64,000 bases of DNA, from positions 1 through 64,000 of the forward strand of contig NW_025955008.1 of the NCBI RefSeq assembly GCF_022376445.1, given 5' to 3'. The DNA is from Fomitopsis serialis. Taxonomy: Eukaryota; Basidiomycota; Agaricomycetes; Polyporales; Fomitopsidaceae. How positions within the stretch are numbered: position 1 is the first letter of the stretch; each line of letters begins with the position of its first letter. Positions 33,783 to 44,510 of the stretch are shown piece by piece. The notes below the pieces were generated by a model, which worked only from the letters and a program-made list of their open reading frames with translations, ran no database searches and had not been told where the DNA came from. Both the position numbers and the translations under genes were made by a program.

Positions 33783-35110
33783 TACACACCAGAAAACAAC
33801 TTCTGCACAACAGAAGTGATTACTGAATAAATCCGGACTTCCGCTCTCGGACGTCCGATGTCGGGTGTCCGAGCTCGGGTGTCCGAGCTCGGGTGTCCGA
33901 AGCCGGATGGTCCGGATTAGGAAGGAGATGGTCAGCAAACAATTACTTGACCACAGGAATGCATTCACACACCAGAAAATGATTTCTACACACAGGAAGT
34001 GTGCAGTTAATAAATCCGGACTCGGGCTTCCGAGCTCGGGTGTCCGATGTCGGACGTCCGATGTCGGGCGTCCGAGCTCGGGCGTCCGACGTCGGGTGTC
34101 CGAGCTCGGGCGCCCGAAGCGGACAGTCCGGATTTGGAAGGCAATGTTCAGCAAATGATTACTTGACCACTTACACACCGGAAAATGATTTCTGCACACA
34201 TGAAGTATGTAGTTAATAAATCCGGACTTCCGAGCTCGGACGTCCGGTGTCGGGCGTCCGATGGCGGGCGTCCGAAGCCGGACAGAACCATCCGGTCCGG
34301 ATTAGGAAGGAGGTGTCCGGAATTGGCAGGCAGTGTCCGGAAATCATTCACTTTGGCAATCAGAGTGCATTTGCGCTGTCCTGTACACAGGAAGTGTTCA
34401 AAAAATGTTTTCAGACTTCCGGTGGTAGCTATGCACATCCGGATGGTCTACCCAGTCCGGATTAGGAAGGAGGTATCCAGATTGGGAAGGAAATACTCGG
34501 AAATCAATCAGTGCATCACATTTACATTGTTCTGCACATAGGGACTGCTTGATTAATGAATCCACTGAAGAGCATCCTAAAAGCACAGTCACCCGGTCCC
34601 AGATGCCTGACCCGGGATGTCCGGTGGCGGGCGTCCGGTGTTGGATGTCCGGTGTCGGATGTCCGGGCTCGGAAGCCCAGTCTGGGAAGCCCGTCCTCGG
34701 AAACCTGTCCTCGGAAGCCAAAATCCTGTGGCCGGCCGACCTGCTATGGATGCAATTCCTGAGTGAACACAGCCTGTCGGCCGACCTGCTATGTATGCAG
34801 ATTCCTGATGTCGGCCGGGCGGACAGGATTGCATTGTATGATCATCGGCCGACCCGGCAGGATTGGTATTTCTGATCCTCGGCCGCCGGGGCAGGATACC
34901 ATTTGTCCAGTGTCGGCCGCTCCGGGAACAATGCAAGCATCGCCTGCTGGATAATCCGGGGGGATAATGGCACCTTGTTGGCCGCCCGGGCGGATTTTGA
35001 TTGTTTAATGCCTCGGCCGACCGGACAACAATGGCCAAGTCAGACCGTCGGCCGACATCGGGTGGCCGGGCAACAATAGGTGAATCTCATGTTGGGTGGC
35101 CGGGTAACAA
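33783..35110 (-). repeat. foldback arm, right
   Basis: Inverted copy of 31336-32663. It has one extra 20-bp unit near 33870 (GGGTGTCCGAGCTC repeated) that the left arm lacks, and lacks the 14-bp unit present there, consistent with slippage after insertion. Confidence 0.85.
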
Positions 35111-35122
35111 TGGATAGTTTAG

Positions 35123-35391
35123 CTAGATGGGCTCGAAGACAACGGACAACATGTCAGTGTACTTGAGAGCGTTCACAGAACAACGATAAGGGCACGGGTT
35201 TGCATCTGAGATGAGCTTGTTCAGGCATGTCTTGCAAAAGACATGACCTATGCGACGGAGGGTATGAGGGTAAGATTGTGATCAGGAGGACGCGACGTTC
35301 GGGACCCACCACATGCCACTACCACCGGAGCGTTGGAAAGGTTGATGCTGGTGCCAAACTCATCTGCACACAGGGGACATTTCGGGTGCAT
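35123..35391 (-). CDS. RING-HC zinc finger, probably the 5' part of a split gene
   Basis: Two exons (35391-35310 and 35247-35123) across a 62-nt intron (GTGGGT...GCATAG) that splits the Gly of C-G-H. The spliced 68 residues contain CPLC, then VVVACGHVFCKTC and CPYRC: all eight C3HC4 ligands with normal spacing. RING domains recruit E2 enzymes and act as ubiquitin ligases. The frame stops at a TAG 12 bp from the foldback boundary (35110), so the protein is only a bare RING. The usual partner, a coiled coil, is found on the same strand on the far side of the element (30701-31200). Either the gene was split by the insertion or the RING is expressed alone. The ATG at 35391 is the only one before the first Cys pair. 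Confidence 0.7.
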
Positions 35392-36120
35392 GTTAGTCAC
35401 GTAGATTCGCGAGTGGCGAGCGAGTAGCGGAGGTGGTATACAGACAAACCTGATCTACCGCACGGCGCCGCTATATGCATTTGCTCGGGGTCCTTTTGTC
35501 CGAGGTGAACCATAGCGGTTTGACACGCGCAACATATCGCTGCTTTGTTAGCGCAAAGTGATTGGCTTGAGTCCTACGCGATGGGCGCGTACTACGCGCG
35601 AAGTGGAAAGCGCTCACTGACACGAACGGTCACGTTACCGCGACGCACTCATGGGCTTAGATCTGGTTTTGAGCATGATGCCCCCTAATTATCAACGACC
35701 CCGCGGGCTGCCTGTCTATGAGCACTGCCGTTCCCTGCACGGTTTCAGCTCGTCTGCTTGTCTTCCGTAGCTACCGTCCTGGGACTCGATAGCCCGGACC
35801 GACAATGCGATCTTGCCACACGCACCCATGCACAATCCAAGCCTCGAGGGTGTTCGTGCGCAACGTGCCATCGAATCCGGAAGAGCCCCGACAAGCCGCT
35901 ATAACAAAGCTGCTATGCAAAGGCCAGCACATCGCCTCCCCTCCCCGCTGGCACACTCTTGCGGCGCTCACAACACAACTACTCGGGACGGTGTGAAAAG
36001 ACGGGATGCCGGTGCTGCGTCGGCCATGTGCGACGAACGATGTGAGTAGTTTGTCTTTATCGTCAAAGGAATGGAACTCATCCGAGACCGAAGTGTTCGT
36101 TCAAGACGGTCAAGGGCATC
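35392..36120. other. intergenic, no feature seen
   Basis: Upstream of the RING exons and of the plus-strand gene at 36121, so it may hold a divergent promoter; no specific element recognised. Confidence 0.4.
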
Positions 36121-36600
36121 ATGTTCCGGTACAGGGGCCGTGCGGGGCAAACCGTGCGCATCCCCACCATAGTGCCGCGTATGGAGTCCCAAGATTGCCC
36201 CCGATTTCCTTCCGTAGAAGTTGTGCTAGGGGCAGAAAGGCAGTTCCACGAGACCTGGGTCGAGCTGCAGGAGGGCTCCAAGACGCGCCGGTTCTTTGTC
36301 GCCGCTTATTACGATCCAGGTCAGCCGGTCAACCGAGCCCTGAAAGCAGTGGCACCGCAAGTCGACTGGCACGGCGAGCTCATCGTCATGAAAGGAGGGG
36401 CGTATGTCTTCGTGACTGACATTGGTCCACGCGGTCTCGCATACAGAGCCATACTTAAGTGCGTTCCTACCTTCAATGACGCTTCGGATATTTCTGATCA
36501 AACCCGGTATTTACATGTCAGATACCTAAACGAATGTATCCCTATGGTTCAGGCCGCCTTAGCGCAGGGTCGACCCATCGGCCTACCCATTATGCTATAA
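36121..36600 (+). CDS. small conserved-looking hypothetical protein
   Basis: An ATG-to-TAA frame of 159 residues with ordinary coding composition. Features include FHETWVELQEGSK, then DPGQPVNRALKAVAP, WHGELIVMKGGAYVFV and a C-terminal helix MVQAALAQG. The P-V-N-R-x-L ... W-x-G-E-L-x-V-M pattern is one I associate with small single-domain proteins of unknown role in Agaricomycetes, but I cannot name a family. The frame is open upstream of the ATG for some 60 bases, so an additional 5' exon is possible. It stands alone, next to the fatty acid synthase pseudogene on the other strand. Confidence 0.5.
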   Translation: MFRYRGRAGQTVRIPTIVPRMESQDCPRFPSVEVVLGAERQFHETWVELQEGSKTRRFFVAAYYDPGQPVNRALKAVAPQVDWHGELIVMKGGAYVFVTDIGPRGLAYRAILKCVPTFNDASDISDQTRYLHVRYLNECIPMVQAALAQGRPIGLPIML

Positions 36601-36829
36601 TTGTTGCTGTTCACGACAGTTGATGCAGCCGGCACAACTGCATCGCGTCTGCTCAATGGCTATATGAATTTGTACCCGTTGTACTCTGTATCGCAGTATT
36701 ACTCCTTCGTTCGTATCATCCTTTCATGATTGTCGGATGCCCGCACTCGTCACTCCACCCGTTTTTTCGAGTTCTCTACCTCTAATCACTGTCTTACTGT
36801 CATCCTTATTCATTTAATATCCCTTATGT

Positions 36830-39800
36830 CGCGAGGGGAGGCTGATCTCGGGGAGCACCTCGTTGTTGCCAAGCCACAGCCTGAGCCCCCAGTAGAAGTC
36901 TTTGAGACGCAGGTTACGGTCCTCGGTAAATTCGTGCATGAGGGCGTAGCACATGCTCGTCTTGTAGAGGAAATCGAAATGAAGAAGCATGGAGAAGTCG
37001 CGGCGATCCTCGAACAGCGTGGCGTCGATCGTCTGAGACACCGGATGATACTTGACCTCGACGGCCTTGTCGAACCTGTGATGGCTGTGCAAACGATCGG
37101 CGTCGTGGAGGGCGACAAACACAGGCGTCTGGCTCCGACGAAGAGCGAAGAGGCGGCGCATCGGGTTGGCGATGCGCGATGCACCCTGGACGATGGTCGT
37201 CGACGTAAGGAGGGCCCTGAGCCAATTTTGACAAGGGCCTGCGAGCGTCCGAGTCTCCAGCCAAGTCGACGCCTCAGGCAAGGCGCTTCCAACGGAATAG
37301 ACGATTTTGTGACGCTCGACACCAAGCGAGCTGATGACTCTCTGGGAGAGGTGAAGCCTTCATACCGAGATAGTCGGTAGTCGGGATGCGACTGAGGTCG
37401 CCGTCGTAGAGGCACTTCGCCAACCTGTCGACGACGATATCGGGGATGTTGTCGAGCATCTCCTTGATCGGCTCGTCCTTCTTCGTAGCATGCTTCATTG
37501 CGACAGGGCCCTGGAGGATGCACACACGCTGCGGGCCCTGGTCGAAGACGGCCTCGATGTCCCCGGCTGCCCACAGAAAGTCCTACCCACAAGGTCAGCT
37601 ACAGCTCCTTATCAGGCGAATCCAACATACCTTCTTGAACCACACCTCGAAGTTCGCGTCGAGGACGGGGATGAACGGCTTGTGGACGGCACCGGCTTCC
37701 GGCCTGGACGCTACGAAGTGGCGAGAAAGAAAGCCTTCCGGGTGCGTCGCGAAGAAGAGCTTGATGACGTCGACGGGCTTGTCCAAAGAAGAACAAGACT
37801 GTAGGATCGACGCCTTTGATCCGCAGTCAATGCCCGCGGAGCGTCCTCCACGCGGCGGAGCCAATCACCCGTCAAGTTTCTGAGCGACAGGTCGACCTAA
37901 CGCTCCTCGTGCTTGACGTACATGAGACGGGCCGTACGAAAGACGACCTCCCCGTAGGCCATGTCGGCGATGTCTTCGACGACGCTGCCGTCCTTCTTCT
38001 ACCCGAACCACGGCTTTGCGAAATCCTTCTTCAGCTTCACGACAATCTCTGCACGCGTCTCGTTGACCCACGCAGCGCGTTCCTGGCCATCTTTAGGACA
38101 ACGTCATCGAACTCCTTCCACAGCTTGACGGCGCGCGTGGCAGCCTTGTGGATGGGCTCGCCGAGCTCAGACTTTACGGCCACAATGCCGCTGGTCTCCT
38201 CGGCGTAGGTTCTTTCTCGCTGAGAATCATCGACACCCTTCGTGGCGACGATGAGATCCTTGACTGAAGAGCTCGTGTGCCCCTGCTTGGCGACCATGAC
38301 GCGAGATGCTAAAAGGAAACCATCGAACGGCAGGGGCTGCATCCCGAACTTCTCGGCGGACCAGTCACCAGTAAGGCCAGACGGATGCCGTCGACGAATC
38401 CGGGCTTGAGTGAGACGTTACAGACGCCCGACGCCTTGAGACCAACGAAGATGTCCGCCGCCTTCTCCGTGCTATGATTACCGGCGGCGAGACAGAGACC
38501 CTCGATGAGCAGGCCATGACGGCGCATTTTCTGCTGTGATGGGAACTGGAAGCCGAACCGGCGTGGATTGATGTAGAACGAGTTGAGGGTGATACCAACA
38601 CCAGCGGGGATCTTGCACTGACCTCCAGCGACCTTTGAGCGAAGCGCCGTAGCGTTGTAGTGTCCGTCACCAGCAACTTCTCGACGTGGTACCCAGCCGC
38701 CAGGACGACGCTGATGAAACCAGCCTTGACGGCCATGGGGGTCACACCAGCCGCCGTGATTGGCGGCTTGCCCAGGAGACGAGGGAACGGCGTTTCAAGG
38801 TGGATTTTGCCATCGCTATGCAAAGATTAACGCTGTACCAGCTGACGAATATTGTAGCGAACGTACCTCGTCCTGACGAGACGGGGCACGAAGTACCGAC
38901 TCCACCACTCCTCCCTATTCACTGTCTGCGCGTCGTAAAATTCGACGATATCCCTCGACTTGTCTCCCGCGACGATGACGCAGACACCACGACCGTTGAG
39001 GCCTTGAGGCTCCGCGCCGTCAGAGGACCGACGCCGCTAGAGCAACCCGGGCCGAAGTCGATAGCATGTGTGGCGGTCGTAGCCTTCGCTCAGTGCAGCG
39101 AAGAAGAGAAAACATGGCCACCCAGGGAGCACGTCAGGCGCGTCCTAAGCTCGCGGAGATAGTTACCTATGATTAGTCCGATTGGCCCTCAGTATGAGCA
39201 TGTAGCACTCACCGGTCTCGGTATGATAAACCGCCATACCCAGGTCCTCCTTCGTCCACAGCTCCTCACCACCCAAGTCCTCCTTGAACAGCTTCTCCGT
39301 CATCCCCCGGAGGTACTCGCTGTGGTAGAGTACGCCGACCACCAAGAAGCGCACAGAAAACACGGGCTTCCGCTGCGAGAACGGGATCTTGCTCTGGTCG
39401 AGGCCGTTCGGGGCGCGGACCTTGCGCAGGAGGGTGACGAGGCCGTATAGGGCGCGCGCAGGGCCCGTGACAACGAACGCCTTCGGCGCGTTGTGGGGCA
39501 ATACGCAAAGCTACGAGTTCGCCGGGAGGTGCTTGTTCATGCTTTGGACGTGTTGCCCAAGATCCTTGAGCGCGAGCCCTCGCCGCCATCGATCACGTCT
39601 TCCACAGTGCTCGACTCGAGCGCGAGTACGGGGAACGCCTGCTGGCCGCGATACCGCAGTAGAACGGCCACTTCATTCCTTTCTTGCGGTTCTCGAAGTA
39701 CGACTCGAGGCTTGTTGAGGCCGCGACGACCACGGCAGAGGCAACACCCTAGAGTGACCGGTCGCACCTTGAAGATTCTCGCGCATCTCGCCGGGGTCAA

Positions 39801-40095
39801 TACGCGCCGCGCGGCAGGTGGCCAGGTATTGGGTGAGCTGCATGAGCCCAAAGAGGGGATGGGATGCGGGGACGGACGCGAGGTACGCGGTAGGAGGCGT
39901 GGGACCAGTGAACCAGGACATGAAATCCAGGCCATGGGTGTAGTATGTAGAGGACGCGAGATTGTCGACGCGAGGTCGAAGTGCCTGTATCGTTTCAGCC
40001 TGGAAGCAAGTCGCAAGGCCAGCTCGTCCCATGGGCCGCGAGGAGGAGGGGGCGAGGGAGCCGGGGTACGGCGTGGTCGGGAACGGCCTTAGAGC
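36830..40095 (-). pseudogene. FAS1: fatty acid synthase beta subunit (FAS1) pseudogene, truncated at both ends
   Basis: In order along the minus strand the fragments match the acyltransferase domain (SWFTGP..., GATGHS with the active-site GHS motif, SKIPFSQRKPVFSVRF), the enoyl reductase domain (RLLGKPPITAAGVTPMAVKA, PLPFDGFLLASRVMVAK, ELGEPIHKAATR) and the start of the dehydratase region (FIPVLDANFEVWFKK, CILQGPVAMK, EDRNLRLKDFYWGL). At least four reading-frame changes and TAG stops (after AKPWFG near 38008, and after KHEER near 37900) break it. About 60 codons are missing between VDGIR and TGDWSAEKFGM near 38375. A GTATGT...GTAG intron is kept after WFKK (near 37630-37585), so the copy came from DNA, not mRNA. 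The N-terminus and the malonyl/palmitoyl transferase end are absent. The functional gene must be elsewhere. Confidence 0.92.
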
Positions 40096-41405
40096 CAACT
40101 TAGAGCAACGAGAACTTGAGACTCAGGTAGAACGTCCGATCGCAGTCGATCGGCAGGGGCGTCAACGTGCAACAGTCACATGCATCACGCTGTGACATTC
40201 ACGGTATTCAAGCGCTTGTCCCTCCTCGGCGCCGTCATAGCCTGCACGGAAATCCTCCTCTAGCCGTACAGGCTGAGTAAGTCAGGAGTAAGTATCAATA
40301 GGATGGTGTTCGTGAAGACCGTACGTCGGGTCGACGTCGACGCGTCGCGGTCTGGTCCATTACTCGCGGACACCGCGAAGGCGTGCCGCGTCCAAACTGA
40401 ACCCGACTCTACCAGTCCATCCGTGCCCGCGCCCGTCCCTCCGCACACTGCGCTGCCACACAATTCATCTCTCGCCTCCACCGACGATGACATCATACGC
40501 ATGGCGCGCAGCCTCTTCTCCTCGGAGCCCGACGACGCCAAAGTATAGCCGCTGCAATCCCCACGATGGTACCTCGGAGTGCTCCCCCCAGTAGACCACC
40601 TCCTTCGAGCGAACGACACCACAGGCATTAGACGATGCGTTCGCGTAGCGCACTCCTGGCATGTCGCCTCGATGCACCTAGCCGGCAGGATCTGGGGCGA
40701 CTACAAACGACGACGGACGAGTCCCTTCCGAACGCACCAACGCACTCCCGCCGTGCGCGTGAGTCTTGACCTATCGGACCACATACGTCACGTTAACATC
40801 ATCCCGGGCCATTTTCCTTCTACACTGTCCCCCGATCCCTCTATGCTACATATATGTTCTGCAAGTTATGGGCTCTCTTGATTTGTAAGTAACGGTAAAC
40901 GAGGTCACGCGAACGGTATACATCCTCCTCAAGCGCCGGGAGGCCTGGCTGGGACCTCGGGAGGACGCCACGGTCTCCGAGTCCTCCATTCGAACTACGA
41001 TACGATGCCGGGGTACAATATCACGGTGCGAGAACACATTCTCTTCCTGCACGGTCGCGATTCATCCGACACTCACTAAACGTTAGTAAGTGAGCACTGG
41101 TACATGGCGAGACCGAGCGTGAGGCCTTGAGCTTGAGGCCGGATAGCGTTCATGAAAATACAACGTCAGACGTTCACCGTTGAACGTTGAGGCCTGAGGC
41201 AGCATTACGTTCACAACAACGCCTCAGACACTGGTGTCGCGCATAATGCTTGGTGAGCATCGTGGTCAAAGCCTTTTGTTCAATCCGAGTGTCAAGGATA
41301 ATGCACAATGCAATGTAGAACAGCGCCCGAGGCTGCATGAGTATAAGAGCGCAGCTGTTCATACTCATGACGAGCCCACGGCTCGATTTGCTGCAAAGAT
41401 TCAAC
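40096..41405. other. 1.3 kb without supported gene
   Basis: Contains an 81-codon plus-strand ORF (40303-40548, MVFVKTVRRVDVDAS..., Ser/Pro-rich) with no known relative, and at about 41180-41200 the CCGTTGAACGTTGAGGCCTG motif seen elsewhere in the window. Confidence 0.35.
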
Positions 41406-42283
41406 ATGCTCGCTGTGGCCTTTGTCTTCGCTGTTATCGCATTTGTCGTTGATATGTTTCCACGGGGCCGCCCAGTTCCAAGGTGAGTGTTATCGTGTAT
41501 ATCACAGCTCTCTGACCTGAGTGTTACTCCACGGCAGCGGCGTGCGCATATGTTTTGCGCGCGTGACGGGGGGCTGCAGGAAGATCACCCCTCAGTCGGA
41601 ACAGGATGATACTGCAGCCGACGTTGAGGTATTCGCCTCTGTGCTTATCGTGCGGCTCTCTTGCGGAAAATGTGAGCCCTATTGCTTCAGTAGTACAATG
41701 AGGTCTGGAAAGGTCTCACCATGGTTTCGAAGATGCTGTTCTGTTCTCGCCACATCCAGTACTCGCAGCTCCGTTTATTACCAGTATGGTCCTATCAAAG
41801 ACCACGGCAATCATCATTTCAGAGGTGAGTCCTCTGAGTGCGGAGCTCACTGCCACTGACTTTAGTTCTCGACAGCCGACACTGACAGTACGCTGGTCCC
41901 ATGCCCATAACTGGTATCAAGTAAACCTCGGTAGCACTCGAGATCTTCGGGCTTTTGTCCGGAGCTTCGAACGGAACCGTATAGAAGCTCCTAGCGATGC
42001 CGATTTCGAGGATAATGCCTACGTCGAGGACGAAATCGCTGAAGACATCCTTAACATCTCTGACAACTTCAAGGCTTGCCTCGAGTATGGCGCCGATGCC
42101 GACCACGATGACTTTGTCGGCGACGATGCTTTTGTCGACGACGACGCCGATGACGACGACGAACTGATAACTTGGCATGATATTGGAGTAGCCTGCTGGT
42201 TCATTTACATGATATCTGTGTTTATGGAGATTTCATACGTGATTCGCAGAGCTCCTACTGAGGAGCATGCAGGTGTGGCCTAG
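41406..42283 (+). CDS. member of the local paralog family with N- and C-terminal hydrophobic segments
   Basis: Four exons (41406-41482, 41538-41671, 41733-41824, 41876-42283) join in frame to 236 residues. Exon 1 is a signal-anchor-like segment (MLAVAFVFAVIAFVVDMF). The core matches its relatives: GVRICFARVTGGCRKIT, ASVLIVRLSCGK, intron in phase 1 of a Tyr codon, YAVLFSPHPV, ITSMVLSKTTAIIISE, phase-0 intron, LTVRWSHAHNWYQVNL, then a helix (DLRAFVRSFERNR). A very acidic linker (runs of Asp near residues 170-195) leads to a second hydrophobic segment (IGVACWFIYMISVFMEISYV). I infer a membrane protein exposing a PH-like domain. Closest relative is the broken copy at 52780. Function unknown. Confidence 0.8.
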
Positions 42284-42868
42284 ATGTACAGTCAGACGTT
42301 CTCGCGTGTCTGTTACATAGTGCCGACGACACCATCAATGTAACATGTACTACTTATTGCATGCCTTCTCTTCTCCGCCCATTCGGCTCAGTGCTGCGAT
42401 GTTCACCGCTGTGATGCTGTATACCAGTGCCATAGTAGCAAGTCTTCAACGCCACGTCCCCACCGGAGTGAGGCCAAGAGGCTTCAAGTTGGCGCATCAC
42501 CAGTAGGGACGACGTCAAACATGGCGGCATTACACTAGGGACGGTCCACGAGCGTGGGGAGGCGGCTCCCGCCAATGACGCTGTCGAGCTCCGTGTTTTT
42601 GGGCGGCGGAGAAGTGCCTCATCGCCGCGAGGAAGCCGAGGGAGGTGGTGGTGAGCGGGAGCATACCACGGTGGGAACAGAGCGGGACGTACGGGACGCC
42701 ACCTAGCGGACGACGAGGTACGTGCGGCCGCCTTCGCAGGAGACCCGCACATGCCACGTACCGCGGTTTGTCGGAGCCTGGTGTACCTGAGGTTAAGGTT
42801 GGCGGCGCATACGCCCCGATATTCGGTGTTCCGGGCGGGGGTGGCAACAAGGGGCACTGCAGCGGTGG
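42284..42868. other. intergenic, no feature seen
   Basis: Between the paralog-family gene and the second copy of the 1.64-kb duplication; overlapping open frames on both strands without recognisable content. Confidence 0.4.
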
Positions 42869-44510
42869 CAGTGGCAATAGACCGAGCAGGAGTCTCTGTA
42901 TAGCTGCCGACGTCGCATAGACAGTCGGGGTGCGATCGTGCTAGTGGTTCTAGGCAGTCAGCAAGGTCAGTATGACCGGCCGCAGGAGGCTGCAGGAGGC
43001 CGCCGTGAGTATGCTAAAGAAGCAGAAGGATACGCAGCGTAGGTCGAGGGTGTTGGGCATCCGTATGAGTACGGATTGGAGTTTGAGTAAAACGAGGGCG
43101 GTAGTGCCCGAGCCGTGAGGTACTAGGGGGTATGCAGACGTCGGACGCGCCGGCGGCGAACTGAGTATGTATGACCACTGGCGGGATCGACCCTGGCGGG
43201 AGCGTAGGCGACAGCGGTCGCCTCAAGATCGAGCACTCAAACGTACCAGGGGCACTTGCCACGCCGCCCCATAGCAGACGGCCGGGGCGAGTTGGACACA
43301 CTGAGCGTATTGAGCACCTGCCGTGAGGTCGTAGGACTGATCGTCGCGCTTCGGGTTCGTACTGCGCCGGCGCTGGACGCAGCAGAAAGCCCGTGTCCGA
43401 GTAATGCGCGGATCCGACTCCGGGAACGAGCTTCGTGCATTGACGTACGACGCCCTCGTCTCGCTCGAGTCGCTCAGACTCGCTTTCCTTCACGGCTTGC
43501 TCACGCTAGAGAAGCTCCGTCTCCTATTCTTGCCGGCACTGCCGTCGCTGTCCCCCGCCCTCTCCTGGTGGGCGATACGCGATGCGCGAGGGGACGCCAG
43601 GGACAGCGGGCAGCTAACTTGAGTGCTTGCTCGCGGTGAGGTCGTTCGTCTTCTCCACTATTCGCGCACGACATCGGCGCAGCCGAGCCGTCAGCAGAGT
43701 CAAGCTCACGCCCGCAGAGGCGGCACTGGCGAACGCGTCAGCGAAGTAGCTCGATGGACCCAACGTGAGGCCCGCCAGCGCGCTCTGCTCGCTGAGCCTT
43801 GAGAGCGACCCGGAGCTATTCACCCTATCAAAGCCCGACGAGCTCGCGTCGCCATCCCTGAGGCGGATACACCCGCCACCACCAACCTGTAGGCTAGCGG
43901 GACCTCCAACTGCGCCATGCCCCCGTGCAGACTGATAGGCGAACCGGGCGGAGGGTCGTCCCCGTCCTCGTCCGCGGGGCGGCGCCGAGCACTTTTAGCA
44001 AGTGCGACGGCGGCGGCGACCTCGGCGGACTTGTGGGTGTGATGGCGTCGGAACGTGATGAGCAAGACGCCGAGGAGGGAGAGGTACGTGAGTGAGTCGA
44101 TGATCACGCCGGCGAGGGCACCATGATGGCGCAAAACTATGCGCAGAGTCAGTACATGTAGATCACAAGAGCGAGTGAGCATGATACTCACAACGCCTTG
44201 CTGCTCGAGGCCTCAGGGATGAGCGAGCCCGACTCGGAGACGATGACCGATGAGAGCACAGTGACACTCGTCCGCCCGTGGCTGGTGTAGGCAACCGTCC
44301 AGACGGTCGTCTCCGTGACAGTCGTAACGGCGTAATGCTTCGTCTGCGTCTTCGTCGAGTGCGTCGTGGCGAAGTACGGAGAGGTCTGTCAGCCGACAGC
44401 AGGCCGCCGTGTTCGAGTAGGTGCAAGAGGTCGTGGCAGGGGAGGTGGGCGATGCCGGTGAGAGCGTGCTCGGTAGTGATGACTGTGGGATCCGGGGATG
44501 ACGATGCAGA
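42869..44510. repeat. 1.64-kb segmental duplication, copy B
   Basis: Counterpart of 16820-18458. It carries the longer form of all three G/C runs, and its flanks are unrelated to those of copy A. Confidence 0.9.
43614..44480 (-). pseudogene. single-pass transmembrane protein fragment, copy B (frame intact through the helix)
   Basis: The helix and tail read cleanly here: GALAGVIIDSLTYLSLLGVL, then LLITFRRHHTHKSAEVAAA, then DEDGDDPPPGSPIS and a Ser-rich end (FADAFASAAS). The Ser/Thr-rich ectodomain part lies in the preceding exon. The phase of the connecting GTGAGT...CATAG intron does not fit by one base, and there is no N-terminal signal region, so I call it a gene fragment. A third, shorter copy is at 54995-55400. 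Confidence 0.6.

Larger units (their letters stand above)
31336..35110. mobile_element. 3.8-kb foldback element with ~1.3-kb inverted arms
   Basis: The two ends start TTGTTACCCGGCCACCC and are inverted copies of each other for about 1.33 kb (31336-32663 against 35110-33783), near-identical apart from unit gains or losses. The arms are made of short palindromic units (CGGACGTCCGA, CCGAGCTCGG) in tandem; the central 1.1 kb is AT-rich and single copy. Long, internally repetitive inverted arms around a short loop define foldback-type elements. There is no transposase and I could not find a target duplication: the flanks are ...ATGTCGGT and TGGATAGT.... Identical peptides are encoded on opposite strands of the two arms, which is expected from the symmetry and is not evidence of genes. 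Confidence 0.85.

Noticed and set aside
31408..35038. Paired 'genes' on opposite strands of the two foldback arms (e.g. 71-codon frames at 32244-32459 and 34001-34216)
   Set aside because: Identical translations follow from the inverted symmetry of the arms; frames consist of CGGACG-type repeats.
31320..35125. Target-site duplication for the foldback element
   Set aside because: Bases flanking the two termini (ATGTCGGT and TGGATAGT) do not match; no duplication can be claimed.
36810..37592. 260-codon minus-strand ORF as an independent gene
   Set aside because: It is an out-of-frame shadow over the FAS1 pseudogene; the FAS1-like frame is the one with recognisable sequence.
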